DNA from: a virus
IMG/VR virus record: IMGVR_UViG_3300032326_002694
Location: 1-29,352 of that record
DNA: 29,352 nt
Reading direction: 5' to 3' (one strand)
In this document: piece by piece, positions 22,380-29,352 of the stretch
Numbering within the stretch: position 1 is the first letter of the stretch
How the letters are laid out: every line of letters starts with the position of its first letter
Notes under the pieces: model-generated
The model's input: only the letters and a program-made list of their open reading frames with translations
Told to the model about the DNA's origin: nothing
Databases searched by the model: none
Position numbers and translations under genes: made by a program

Positions 22380-22438
22380 TTCCTTGGATGAACGCGCGGG
22401 ACCTCGGCCCCGCAACCCCTGGAAGGAGCGAAGCCTAA
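22376..22438 (+). CDS. Possible 20-aa peptide
   Basis: The ATG at 22376 overlaps the previous TGA (ATGA) and opens MIPWMNARDLGPATPGRSEA. The coding pattern is weak, and this stretch holds one arm of an 18-bp inverted repeat (22391-22408). It may simply be a spacer. Confidence 0.25.
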   Translation: MIPWMNARDLGPATPGRSEA

Positions 22439-22613
22439 CAAATCTATGAATACGATCGAAATCGAAGCAGTTAAAACCTACCTGAGAGAGTCGCTTAATG
22501 CCCTTGAGCGACTGGAAGGGGTGGAGGGTGCGGAGCGTTCTCTTGTTACGATGACGCGCAGCGGAGGAGGACAAGAGAACGCGGAGCAGCGCAGCGCCGA
22601 GGTCCCGCGCGTT
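22391..22613. repeat. Nested inverted repeats in cargo region
   Basis: An 18-bp perfect pair, AACGCGCGGGACCTCGGC at 22391-22408 and its complement at 22596-22613, surrounds a 12-bp perfect pair, GCGTTCTCTTGT at 22535-22546 and ACAAGAGAACGC at 22571-22582. The complement CCGGCGTAACG near 23155 is also related to CGTTACGCCGG at 22610-22620. They could form a large hairpin in RNA or mark a mobile sequence. Confidence 0.6.
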
Positions 22614-22799
22614 ACGCCGGGGGAGGCGGAGGCAGCATTTCGGGACCTTGCCGCTTTTTGGTTCGACATAGCGAAGGCCCATCGCCGCGAAGCGCCTCTA
22701 TGGAGGCACGCGAAAAACAATCATGAAATCACCAACCAACTCCGCCGCGTTGCCTCCCATGGCTGGTTCTTCGCCTCTCCGGGCGGTGATCCACATTGA
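22446..22799 (+). CDS. Hypothetical protein (cargo region)
   Basis: A 117-aa protein: MNTIEIEAVKTYLRESLNAL, ERLEGVEGAERSLVTM, then a Gly/Ser/Gln-rich part encoded by the inverted-repeat segment, and FRDLAAFWFDIAKAHRREAP. It shares 77 bp with the next gene in another frame. The middle looks like an insertion into an otherwise helical protein. Confidence 0.45.
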   Translation: MNTIEIEAVKTYLRESLNALERLEGVEGAERSLVTMTRSGGGQENAEQRSAEVPRVTPGEAEAAFRDLAAFWFDIAKAHRREAPLWRHAKNNHEITNQLRRVASHGWFFASPGGDPH

Positions 22800-22944
22800 G
22801 GAAATGCCTGGCTCATGGTGGCTGACTCTTGAGTGTGGACACTATGCGGCCCGGCCCAAGCAGAGAGCCAATTTCTTCAAGAACCCGTCGCTCCCACGCC
22901 TCGCTCCAAAGCGCGTGCGGTGTATCGACTGTGCGAAGAACTGA
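22723..22944 (+). CDS. Small zinc-ribbon-like protein
   Basis: A 73-aa protein with WWLTLECGHYAARPKQRA and PKRVRCIDCAKN. The C-x-H...C-x-x-C arrangement is common in small phage and bacterial zinc-binding proteins. It starts inside the preceding gene; a start at 22804 (MPGSWWLTL) would avoid most of that overlap. Confidence 0.55.
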   Translation: MKSPTNSAALPPMAGSSPLRAVIHIEEMPGSWWLTLECGHYAARPKQRANFFKNPSLPRLAPKRVRCIDCAKN

Positions 22945-23042
22945 TGAGATTGTTCACGCCAAAGAGCCCGATTGGCACGCAAGAGCCGTACGCACCAGAG
23001 GCCGAGCGGACGTGTTTTGGCTCTGCGCTCAAAGTGTTCTAG
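22944..23042 (+). CDS. Small hypothetical peptide
   Basis: A 32-aa frame, MRLFTPKSPIGTQEPYAPEA, ending GSALKVF. Its ATG overlaps the previous TGA (TGATG). Little can be said beyond the coupling; it may be a spacer frame. Confidence 0.35.
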   Translation: MRLFTPKSPIGTQEPYAPEAERTCFGSALKVF

Positions 23043-23072
23043 CGCTGCTGCCGGAGCCGGACAGTGGAGCGG

Positions 23073-23252
23073 ATGAAAGCCCTGCCGCGCGCCCCGATTC
23101 TGTCGCCTCCACCGAAGCCCAAACGTGCCCCCATACCTGTGATGAGCGGAGCGTCCGGCGTAACGCCGAAAGTGAGGGATCGCCGCCCTCACGGCTCGAA
23201 TTCAAACAGGAGGCTTCCGGCGGTTCCCTCCACTGACTTGTTCGATTTATGA
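23073..23252 (+). CDS. Small Pro/Arg-rich hypothetical protein
   Basis: A 59-aa frame, MKALPRAPILSPPPKPKRAP, continuing with RDRRPHGSNSNRRLPAVPST. GGAG lies just before the ATG, and the stop overlaps the next ATG (ATGA). The composition points to a disordered, basic peptide. A GTG start at 23064 is also possible. Confidence 0.4.
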   Translation: MKALPRAPILSPPPKPKRAPIPVMSGASGVTPKVRDRRPHGSNSNRRLPAVPSTDLFDL

Positions 23253-23515
23253 CGACTGACGAAAAACGCGCGATAGACAGAATGAAACGGGCAATCCGCG
23301 ATGCTCATAAGCTAGGAATCCGCCTTGCCGGGATGGATGGCTCGCTACTCTATGCAACTGCCAGCGCATTCCGAAAAGGCCAAGCGATGGCCGATGATGC
23401 CGAGCAGCGACATGGTAGCTGCTATTCCGCTGTCGCTCACGCTTGCCAGTGTGGCGACATCGACGGAGCAGGAATCCTCGACAACAAATGCTATGAGGAC
23501 TCCGGTGGATATTAA
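23249..23515 (+). CDS. Hypothetical protein (cargo region)
   Basis: An 88-aa protein, MTTDEKRAIDRMKRAIRDAH, with KLGIRLAGMDGSLLYATASA and a Cys-containing end (HGSCYSAVAHACQCGD). The helical N-terminus and clean overlap with the gene before it support translation. No family is recognised. Confidence 0.52.
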   Translation: MTTDEKRAIDRMKRAIRDAHKLGIRLAGMDGSLLYATASAFRKGQAMADDAEQRHGSCYSAVAHACQCGDIDGAGILDNKCYEDSGGY

Positions 23516-23554
23516 ATCGAACAGCAATTCAACCAACCCAACCTGATTTAACTC

Positions 23555-23623
23555 ATGTCCGCCTACAAGCACCCGCCGGCGGACGATCACACACGCTGGA
23601 CCGGCCGTGATTTGCTGGTATGA
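23555..23623 (+). CDS. Possible 22-aa peptide
   Basis: The ATG at 23555 opens MSAYKHPPADDHTRWTGRDL, ending LV before a TGA at 23621. It lies in the gap between two cargo genes and has GC-rich codon use like the phage. There is no other support. Confidence 0.25.
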   Translation: MSAYKHPPADDHTRWTGRDLLV

Positions 23624-23648
23624 CTCTCTTGCCAACCCCGTCAGACTC

Positions 23649-23849
23649 ATGTCTCGCCACTACATCTCCCTCGTTGACCCGCATTCCCTGGCTGTGCTTA
23701 CCGCCATCCTCGCCACCCAGGCCCGCCAGGCCGGGGGGGAAATCCGCTTCCGTGGCATCGTCGATGCCGACACATCCGTCGAAGTCTATTATGACGAAAG
23801 CACCATGGAATACGTCGTGAGAGCCTCCCCGCCCGCTCAAGGCGATTGA
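23649..23849 (+). CDS. Small hypothetical protein before gpG
   Basis: A 66-aa protein, MSRHYISLVDPHSLAVLTAI, then LATQARQAGGEIRFRGIVDA and EVYYDESTMEYVVRASPP. It looks like a small alpha/beta protein. It starts at the ATG at 23649 and stops 8 bases before gpG. The high-GC phage codon use resumes here, so it marks the right edge of the cargo patch. Confidence 0.6.
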   Translation: MSRHYISLVDPHSLAVLTAILATQARQAGGEIRFRGIVDADTSVEVYYDESTMEYVVRASPPAQGD

Positions 23850-23857
23850 CCCTCCCC

Positions 23858-24379
23858 ATGCAACTCAACATCCGCAAAGTCTCCGACTCGGTCACTCCTC
23901 AGCTCGCCACCCTCTATCGGCGAGCGAAGGACAAGTCGGGACTGCATGCGGCCATCGGCCTGGGTTTGCAATCCCTGGCCAAGCGAGCCTTTAACGATCC
24001 CTCCAAACGCCCCGCCGCGTGGGCACCCAAGGCGGATGGCACCGCATCCCGCCTGCGGAAATCCGGCACGCTCGCCAAAAGCATCCGGGCCACGACATCC
24101 TCGGCCAGCATCGTCATCGGCTCAGATCGGCACTATGCGGCCATCCACCAACTCGGCGGCCGCACCAAGCCCCACATCATCCGGCCGAAAAAAGGCAAGG
24201 CCCTCGCGTGGCCCGGTGCCGCGCATCCCGTGGCCATGGTCCGCCACCCCGGATCTAACATCCCGGCCCGGCCTTACCTGCCCTTCTACTCCTCCGGCCA
24301 ACCCACGCCGGCCGCTGGCCGCGTGGTGGCCAGTGTCCTGCGCGCGAAGCTCATGCGCGGCATAGGCGGCACACCCTGA
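23858..24379 (+). CDS. Mu gpG-like virion morphogenesis protein
   Basis: A 173-aa protein. The diagnostic part is SGTLAKSIRATTSSASIVIG, then SDRHYAAIHQLGG, HIIRPKKGKALAWP and PARPYLPF. It matches the virion morphogenesis family (Mu gpG) with YAAIHQ-G-G and the PARP-[FY]-L signature near the C-terminus. This protein acts in head/tail completion. The ATG at 23858 follows a frame that is open to a TTG at 23846. Downstream lies gpI, as in Mu. Confidence 0.85.
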   Translation: MQLNIRKVSDSVTPQLATLYRRAKDKSGLHAAIGLGLQSLAKRAFNDPSKRPAAWAPKADGTASRLRKSGTLAKSIRATTSSASIVIGSDRHYAAIHQLGGRTKPHIIRPKKGKALAWPGAAHPVAMVRHPGSNIPARPYLPFYSSGQPTPAAGRVVASVLRAKLMRGIGGTP

Positions 24380-24456
24380 AAAAAGGGTTGTCACCCGCGC
24401 CATGCCCTGTGGCGGCTTTGGCATATCTCGGCATGCTGGCGACCTCGTTGTTGCTC

Positions 24457-25479
24457 ATGACCAAGCCCGCCGCCATTCCTTCGCTCGTGTTCCTTTCCGC
24501 GCATGCGGTGGGCGTGGCGGCGGGTGATGGCGTCAAAACCGGAGCCATCCCCCTGCCCGAGGAAATCGTCATCTGCCCCTGGGGAGAATCCCGCGACCTG
24601 GATGGCGAGCCCGTCATCGTCAACGAAACCACCCTTGCCCAGCTCGCCGCGAATCAGAGCCTCTATGGCTTCGATGAAATCGCCATGGACTTCGAGCATG
24701 GCACCGTGCCGAAAACGGCTGCCGATGGAAACCCGGTGAAACCCCAAGAGCCCGTCATCATCGCCGGGATGGGCAGCCTCTCTGTCCGCGAGGGCGTGGG
24801 GATCATCTACCACCCCGTCTCCTGGACTCGCGAGGGTGAGCCCGCCTACACCGGCCGGCATTTCCGCGACCTGTCTCCCACCGTCAGCAAGAACGAAAAG
24901 GGAGAGGTCATCTTCGTCCACTCCGTGGCCCTCTGCCGGAATGGCCAGATCCGCAACCTGCACACGTTCTCTGCTCCCTCTCCCGCAACGAAACCGACCC
25001 CGACCCCGAACATGGATACCCCTGACTACCGCGAACTTCTCCGCGCCAAACTCGCCCTCCCGGAAGACGCCACCGATGAGCAGCTCATCGCCGGCATCGA
25101 GACCCTTTCCGTGCCTGCCCCGGAAAAGAAAGAGGAGGAAACTCCCGCCGCCCCGCCCGTCACTGCCATGGCCGCGCCTGACACCCCTGACCTGGTCGCC
25201 CTCGCCGCGCGGCAGGACCAGCTCGAAAAGGACGTGCTCATCGCCCAGGCCACCGCTGCCGGGAAGATCATCCCGCTCAGCGCGGAGGCCGTGAAGCTCA
25301 CTCCGCTCAGCGTCGTCCGCGAGCTGGTGGCCACCGCCACTCCTGGAGTGGTCCCCACCACGCCCACGCCCGCGGCCAAGGAGACGCCCGCCGTCAAGGC
25401 ACTCTCCGCCGAGGAAAAAGTCGTGGCCCAGCGCATGGGCTACAGCGACGCCCGCTGGCGCGAACTCAACCCCGCCTGA
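24457..25479 (+). CDS. Mu gpI-like head maturation protease
   Basis: About 340 aa with the Mu I protease pattern: EIAMDFEHGTVPK (the DFEH motif), IIAGMGSLSVREGVGIIYHP, VSWTREGEPAYTGRHFRDLSPTV and GEVIFVHSVALC. It cleaves scaffold and head proteins during prohead maturation. The C-terminal third is charged and low in complexity, typical of a fused scaffold. The start is uncertain: I use the ATG at 24457; ATG at 24433 and a TTG at 24388 are alternatives. An internal ATG at 25012 may start a nested scaffold. Confidence 0.85.
   Translation: MTKPAAIPSLVFLSAHAVGVAAGDGVKTGAIPLPEEIVICPWGESRDLDGEPVIVNETTLAQLAANQSLYGFDEIAMDFEHGTVPKTAADGNPVKPQEPVIIAGMGSLSVREGVGIIYHPVSWTREGEPAYTGRHFRDLSPTVSKNEKGEVIFVHSVALCRNGQIRNLHTFSAPSPATKPTPTPNMDTPDYRELLRAKLALPEDATDEQLIAGIETLSVPAPEKKEEETPAAPPVTAMAAPDTPDLVALAARQDQLEKDVLIAQATAAGKIIPLSAEAVKLTPLSVVRELVATATPGVVPTTPTPAAKETPAVKALSAEEKVVAQRMGYSDARWRELNPA
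25012..25479 (+). CDS. Possible nested scaffold (Mu Z-like) in frame with gpI
   Basis: The internal ATG at 25012 (MDTPDYRELLRAKLALPEDA) opens the last 155 residues of gpI in the same frame, after a Pro/Thr linker. In Mu a scaffold protein Z is made from such an internal start within I. The segment is acidic and helical like a scaffold. No Shine-Dalgarno is visible, so the internal start is only a possibility. Confidence 0.4.
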   Translation: MDTPDYRELLRAKLALPEDATDEQLIAGIETLSVPAPEKKEEETPAAPPVTAMAAPDTPDLVALAARQDQLEKDVLIAQATAAGKIIPLSAEAVKLTPLSVVRELVATATPGVVPTTPTPAAKETPAVKALSAEEKVVAQRMGYSDARWRELNPA

Positions 25480-25517
25480 TCTCCGCCCCGCCTCCCCACC
25501 TCTGAACCTTCTGAGAT

Positions 25518-26273
25518 ATGTCAAACACCGTTTACCAAATGTCCTCGAATGATGGCTCCTTCACCGGACCCATCCCTGTGAAGGCTGCCGTGCTCATCGC
25601 TGCCGGTGCCTTCTTCGCCCTCGATTCCGCCGGGCGCGCCGTGCCTGCGGATGACGCCACTGCCCAGGTCATCGGCGGCAGCGCCTCGACCGAGGCGGAC
25701 AACACCGCCGCTGGCGCTGCCGATGGCGACGTCAAGGTCTATGGTGAGTTGATCACCTACACCTGCGACAACTCCGCCACGAACCCGCTCACGGATGCGG
25801 ACATCCTGAAGCCCTGCTACCTGGAAGCGGAAAACGTCGTCCGCCGCGACCGCACCGCGAACCAGCCCTGCGCCGGGATCTTCCTGGGCTTCGATGGCGG
25901 CTATCCCATGGTCCGCATGGCTCCGGGCCATGCCGGTCTCCCTGTGGGTGGCCATGATGCCGATGGTGCCACCCTCCTTGCCCACCAGTCCGGCGGGGCG
26001 TTCTCCAATCTCGGCGCGGCCGGCGCGGCGACCTTTGTGCTGCCGCCCGCCCGCCCTGGCCTGGAATTCCACTTCGCCGTGAAGGTCGCCCAGCAACTGC
26101 GCATCGACCCCGCCGGCACCGAGACCATCGAGGTGCCTTCCACCGCTGCCCAGGGCGCGGCTGGCAAGTATCTGTGGGCGGATGCCATCGGCGAGTTCAT
26201 CCACATCCGCTGCCTCGTGGCCGGGGCATGGGCCGTCGTTTCTTCCGCCGGCACCTGGACCATCGAAGCCTGA
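25518..26273 (+). CDS. Head decoration-like structural protein
   Basis: A 251-aa protein between gpI and gpT. The N-terminal half (KAAVLIAAGAFFALDSAGRA, DATAQVIGGSASTEADNTAA, DVKVYGELITYTCDN) shows the beta-rich pattern of phage capsid cement proteins. The C-terminal half (FVLPPARPGLEFHFAVKVAQ, LRIDPAGTETI) resembles a jelly-roll-like virion domain. The start ATG at 25518 has the GAGATATG context. Confidence 0.65.
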   Translation: MSNTVYQMSSNDGSFTGPIPVKAAVLIAAGAFFALDSAGRAVPADDATAQVIGGSASTEADNTAAGAADGDVKVYGELITYTCDNSATNPLTDADILKPCYLEAENVVRRDRTANQPCAGIFLGFDGGYPMVRMAPGHAGLPVGGHDADGATLLAHQSGGAFSNLGAAGAATFVLPPARPGLEFHFAVKVAQQLRIDPAGTETIEVPSTAAQGAAGKYLWADAIGEFIHIRCLVAGAWAVVSSAGTWTIEA

Positions 26274-26313
26274 TCCACCCGCACCCACCGCAACCTAACA
26301 GCAATATCCGATT

Positions 26314-27240
26314 ATGCTCACCTCCGCCCGTCTCAATGCCGTCTATCTCGGCTTCAACACCGCCTTCAAGGAAGGCCTCCAAGGCGAGGCCACTCCCCTG
26401 GAGGACCTCTGCCTGGTCACGAACTCCACCGCCGAAACCGAGGCCTATGAATGGCTGAACACCATCGGCGGCATGGAGGCCTTCACGGGCACCGGCAAGT
26501 TCGATGACCTCACCAGCTCCGGCTACGAGATCAAGAACCGCGAGTATCAACGCGGGGTCTCGGTCAAGGCCATCAACATCATTCGCGACCGCGAGGGTAT
26601 CTACAAACCATCGTTCCAGATGCTCGGCGCGCGCGCCCAGCAACACAAGAGCGAGCTGGTGGGCGAGCTGCTCATCGCCGGCTTCATCCAGAAGGACTAC
26701 ACCGGGAAGTTCTTCTTCGATACCGACAAGAAGCACTCGCCAAACGTGGAAGGTGGCAAGGCCAAGAGCCCGACCTTCTCCAACAAGGGGACCAAGAAAA
26801 TCAGCACGGCCAACTACGAGGCCGCCCTGCTGAACATCAAGGGACGCCTGGATCGGGAAGGCAAGCCGCTGCGCCTGGGCAAGAAGCTCAAGCTCATCGT
26901 GGGCACCGCTGCTTGGGTCACCGCTCGGGACATCTTGGAACTCGAAACCCTCGCCGCTGGGGGCAAAAACCCGAATTACCGGTCCGCCGAGCTGGTGTTC
27001 ATGCCCGAGATCGATGCCAGCGCGAACCCGCACGCCTGGTTCCTGGTCGAAACCGGCATGCCGGTGAAAGCTCTCATCTATCAGGATGAAATCCCCGTCC
27101 GCCTGGAAAGCCAGACGGAAGTCACCAGCGACACCGTGTTCGAGAAGAAGGTCTTCCGCTACCAGGCTTACGCCAGCCGTGGCGCGGGCTACGGCCTGCC
27201 CCAGCTCGCCTACGGCAGCACCGGCGCGGACGCTGCCTGA
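26314..27240 (+). CDS. Mu gpT-like major head protein
   Basis: A 308-aa protein matching the Mu T family: MLTSARLNAVYLGFNTAFKE, YEWLNTIGGMEAFTG, VSVKAINIIRDREGIYKPSF, LGARAQQHKSELVGELLIAG, ALIYQDEIPVRLESQTE and VFEKKVFRYQAYASRGAGYG. It forms the capsid shell. A strong intrinsic terminator follows the stop. It sits in the Mu order after I and before gp36. Confidence 0.9.
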   Translation: MLTSARLNAVYLGFNTAFKEGLQGEATPLEDLCLVTNSTAETEAYEWLNTIGGMEAFTGTGKFDDLTSSGYEIKNREYQRGVSVKAINIIRDREGIYKPSFQMLGARAQQHKSELVGELLIAGFIQKDYTGKFFFDTDKKHSPNVEGGKAKSPTFSNKGTKKISTANYEAALLNIKGRLDREGKPLRLGKKLKLIVGTAAWVTARDILELETLAAGGKNPNYRSAELVFMPEIDASANPHAWFLVETGMPVKALIYQDEIPVRLESQTEVTSDTVFEKKVFRYQAYASRGAGYGLPQLAYGSTGADAA

Positions 27241-27272
27241 TCGCCCGCTCCATGAGATAAGCACACACCCTG

Positions 27273-27310
27273 AGCCCGGCGGCGGATCTTCCCCGCCGGG
27301 CTTTTTCTTT
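27273..27310 (+). terminator. Rho-independent terminator after the major head gene
   Basis: A perfect 10-bp stem, AGCCCGGCGG (27273-27282) and CCGCCGGGCT (27293-27302), with a 10-nt loop, is followed by TTTTTCTTT. It would partly separate capsid from downstream neck/tail transcription. Confidence 0.88.
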
Positions 27311-27321
27311 CTCCTCCTGCC

Positions 27322-27741
27322 ATGCCCTACGCCGTCCGCACCGACATCGAAACCGAGATCCCGCCCGCCTTCCTGGTCGAGGCCCTCGACGATGATGCCG
27401 ATGGCATCGAGGATGCCGGACTCTGGGATGCCATCAATGCCGCCGTGGATGCGGAGATCGAGGGCTACCTCTCCCGCCGCTACCCGCTGCCGCTCGCCGA
27501 TGTCCCGCCGAGCCTCCGCGCCGGTGCCGCCGCCCTGGTGCTGGAAAAACTCCATGGCCGCCGTGGCAAGTCCGGCGACAAGAACCCGGCCACCAAACGC
27601 GCCGCCGATTTCCGCAAAATGTTAGAGGCCATCGCCTCCGGAGACGCCGCCCTGGAAGCGGGGAAAACCAATGCCCGCCCGCCCGTCTCCATCATTTCCG
27701 AATCCGCCGGCACCGTCCCGCGCCAACGCCTCAACGGCTGA
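27322..27741 (+). CDS. Mu gp36-like protein (DUF1320)
   Basis: A 139-aa protein: MPYAVRTDIETEIPPAFLVE, ALDDDADGIEDAGLWDAINA, AVDAEIEGYLSRRYPLPLAD and LRAGAAALVLEKL. This fits DUF1320, the gp36 family of head-tail connector proteins, with the acidic DDDADG and Y-LSRRYPLPL parts being typical. It lies right after the capsid terminator. Confidence 0.88.
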   Translation: MPYAVRTDIETEIPPAFLVEALDDDADGIEDAGLWDAINAAVDAEIEGYLSRRYPLPLADVPPSLRAGAAALVLEKLHGRRGKSGDKNPATKRAADFRKMLEAIASGDAALEAGKTNARPPVSIISESAGTVPRQRLNG

Positions 27742-27756
27742 CCATTTCCCCAAACC

Positions 27757-29352
27757 ATGAACCGCCTCTACTTCGATCTCGACCGCAACGAACTCCTCAC
27801 CGCGCCGCGCGGCGGTGCCATCGCCAGCATGCGGCTGAAGACCCGCACCGGCTACCCGATCTCCATCACCCTGGTGCGCGGCCGCACCATCGTCACCGCC
27901 ACCACGGCCGTCCTCACCCTGGCCCTGAAGCGCCAGGAATCCTCCGCCGAGTTCCTCGCAGTGGCGGAGGATTTCGAGGAGACCAGCAATGTCTGGGACG
28001 CTGTCCTGGACACGAACACGGAAGAGGCCATCGCCGCCCTGGGCTCGGAATCATCGGTCCCCTGCGTCATGGAACTCACCGCGGCGATCGATGGCGGCGA
28101 GCTGGTCCGCTCCCAGACCATCCACGTGGCCTTGCTGCCTGCGGTGGCCACGGGGGATGAGGGCACGCCGTCCGCCCAGTCGACTCCTGACGCCTACGTC
28201 GCCGCGCGGGCCGTTTTGTTCGACCGCGTGCAGACCCTCAGCGGTCCCCAAGCTGCCCAAGCCCGCGCCAACATCGGCGTCGCTCAGGACCCCAGCCCAG
28301 ACGGCGCGAATGAACTGTATGTCGGCACCGATGGCGTGCGGTTCCGGGGTGTGGATGCAGACGGTCGACTGAAGGCCGGGGATGGGTATTTTGAGCTGCT
28401 CTGGAACCCAGACGGGGCGTCGCCCGAAAGGGCATTCTGGCGGTTCGATAGCAATTCGACGTTCTGCCCGACGTTGACCTTCTCCGGGACAGCAGATCGT
28501 CTCTTTGAATTCCCCGACCAAGCCGGCACCGTCGCCCTCCTCTCGGACTGCGAAATTTCGGGCGAAGTGCTTATCTCGGCAACCACCGTCATCGACCCCA
28601 CTCACATGGGCAAACGGCTCCGCAACATTTCCGGGATGACCCAGGGGCTGGTTCTCGCGTCCCCCACCACGGGCACGGAAGGCAAATCATTCGTCGTGGA
28701 TGCCCGGACAAATGGATACACGTTTTCGGGCGCTGCTCCCATCGGCCCGGCCGGCGCGGTCGCCACCGCACCGGCCGGGGGCATGTATGTCGTCCGCGCG
28801 GTCGATGGAGCCTGGATGATTTCCGGGCTCACCTCGTCTCAAGTCATGCTCCTCACCGGCGACCAGACGGCGGCGGGGCAAAAGACATTTTCGACCTCTC
28901 CGATCTCCACCGGCACTCCCACGCTGGGGACGCATATGCTCAACCGCGACCAGGTGGATGCGAGGTATGGCCAGCGACTTTTTGCAGAGTTGGCAGCCGA
29001 CTCCGCCCCCGTGGTGTCCTCCACCAACTATGCAGACACCGGGCTGGAGCTTACTCTATCTGCCGGCGTATGGGAGGTCTTTGCGCTGGTCGCCGTGGAG
29101 TCTGCCAACTCAGCAGCCGGAGGGAGGTTGCGGCTGTTGGCCGATGCCTCCGTCGATTGGCACCTCCTGAGTATCGCTCCTCAGGCTGCGCCCAATCAGA
29201 TCCGTTGCACTCGCGAGCTATCATCAGGAACCAGCACTGCCGTCGCCACGTGCGTGCTCACCTCCGGCACGGTTTCCAGCCTTAATTTGCAAGGCACCGT
29301 CCGAGCTGCGGGGACAATCCTGCTAAAGGCACAGATCACGCAATGGTCTTCA
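27757..29352 (+). CDS. Large structural protein with tail-fibre-like repeats (runs off window)
   Basis: The frame from the ATG at 27757 (MNRLYFDLDRNELLTAPRGG) is open for 532 codons to the window end. The first 150 residues form a beta-rich domain (TAVLTLALKRQESSAEFLAV, MELTAAIDGGELV). Later segments (LLTGDQTAAGQKTFSTSPIS, then GTHMLNRDQVDARYG) are the typical repeat of tail-fibre or host-attachment proteins. Another segment (NGYTFSGAAPIGPAGAVATA) is of the same beta-rich kind. It is probably a virion surface or adsorption protein, unusually close to the head genes. The product may be longer still. Confidence 0.75.
   Translation, partial: MNRLYFDLDRNELLTAPRGGAIASMRLKTRTGYPISITLVRGRTIVTATTAVLTLALKRQESSAEFLAVAEDFEETSNVWDAVLDTNTEEAIAALGSESSVPCVMELTAAIDGGELVRSQTIHVALLPAVATGDEGTPSAQSTPDAYVAARAVLFDRVQTLSGPQAAQARANIGVAQDPSPDGANELYVGTDGVRFRGVDADGRLKAGDGYFELLWNPDGASPERAFWRFDSNSTFCPTLTFSGTADRLFEFPDQAGTVALLSDCEISGEVLISATTVIDPTHMGKRLRNISGMTQGLVLASPTTGTEGKSFVVDARTNGYTFSGAAPIGPAGAVATAPAGGMYVVRAVDGAWMISGLTSSQVMLLTGDQTAAGQKTFSTSPISTGTPTLGTHMLNRDQVDARYGQRLFAELAADSAPVVSSTNYADTGLELTLSAGVWEVFALVAVESANSAAGGRLRLLADASVDWHLLSIAPQAAPNQIRCTRELSSGTSTAVATCVLTSGTVSSLNLQGTVRAAGTILLKAQITQWSS

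Larger units (their letters stand above)
1044..29352. mobile_element. Mu-like transposable prophage (left end and most of the genome; right end outside window)
   Basis: The stretch encodes a MuA-like transposase, MuB-like ATPase and Gam-like protein, together with counterparts of Mu gp27, gp28, gp29, F, G, I, T and gp36. The left boundary lies between about 1044 and 1063, where the coupled host gene stops making sense. Both candidate positions have a TG dinucleotide, as expected for Mu-type ends, and related repeats follow inward. The exact base cannot be fixed because the right end and the 5-bp or similar target duplication are not in view. Confidence 0.92.

Noticed and set aside
22433-22620. 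Integron-type attC site (GCCTAAC with downstream GTTACGC)
   Set aside because: The second core does not fit GTTRRRY and there is no matched pair of core sites around a folded element; the CTAAC motif is widespread in the phage.
1-29352. CRISPR arrays, tRNA or rRNA genes
   Set aside because: No regularly spaced repeats and no tRNA- or rRNA-like sequence was seen in reading the window.

Overview
The window is the edge of a high-GC bacterial chromosome (roughly 60-65% GC by eye) carrying most of a Mu-like transposable prophage. Two host genes lie at the far left: infA (IF-1 with an unusual Gly/Arg-rich N-terminus) and an ECF sigma factor. The sigma gene is translationally coupled to a second gene, probably an anti-sigma/FecR-type protein, that breaks off after about a dozen codons where the phage begins. 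This pairing and the style of the hypothetical proteins suggest Verrucomicrobiota (perhaps Luteolibacter-like); this is an inference, since no rRNA or other strong marker is present.

The prophage runs from about 1044-1063 to beyond 29352; its right end is not in the window. Its left end carries two tandem 22-bp repeats right after the last leftward gene, resembling the MuA-binding sites at Mu ends. A divergent control region near 9085-9240, with several 11-13 bp palindromes, separates two arms.

Leftward arm (9.1 kb down to 1.17 kb, minus strand): XRE repressor, stand-alone HsdR-N-type PD-(D/E)XK protein, a secreted protein, a TM/coiled-coil protein, a small winged-helix-like protein, a holin-like protein, a two-PG-binding-domain endolysin, then gp27-like small terminase, gp28-like large terminase (split in two by one in-frame TAA) and gp29-like portal. 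The order lysis-gp27-gp28-gp29 is that of Mu, but here it sits on the repressor side and is transcribed away from the transposase.

Rightward arm (9.24 kb to the end, plus strand): a Ner/Cro-like HTH, a 55-aa protein, a ParB/Srx-like protein, the MuA-like transposase, a MuB-like AAA+ ATPase, a Gam-like protein and a run of small early/middle hypothetical genes. Next come a minimal nucleotidyltransferase, a MuF head protein fused to a C-terminal HEVGH zincin domain (candidate MuF-type polymorphic toxin), several tiny overlapping genes, a Dam-like (D12) methyltransferase, and a patch of small cargo genes of different composition with nested inverted repeats. The virion genes follow: gpG, gpI protease with a possible nested scaffold start, a decoration-like protein, gpT major head, a strong terminator, gp36 (DUF1320) and a long protein with tail-fibre-like repeats running off the window.

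The transposase and ATPase would replicate and integrate the phage, the left arm would package DNA and lyse the cell, and the right arm would build the head. Points most worth following up are the MuF-zincin fusion and its overlapping small partner, the split terminase, the inverted placement of the packaging/lysis block, a hairpin-rich noncoding segment in the lysis region, and a single-base frame disruption in a small gene at 17.6 kb.
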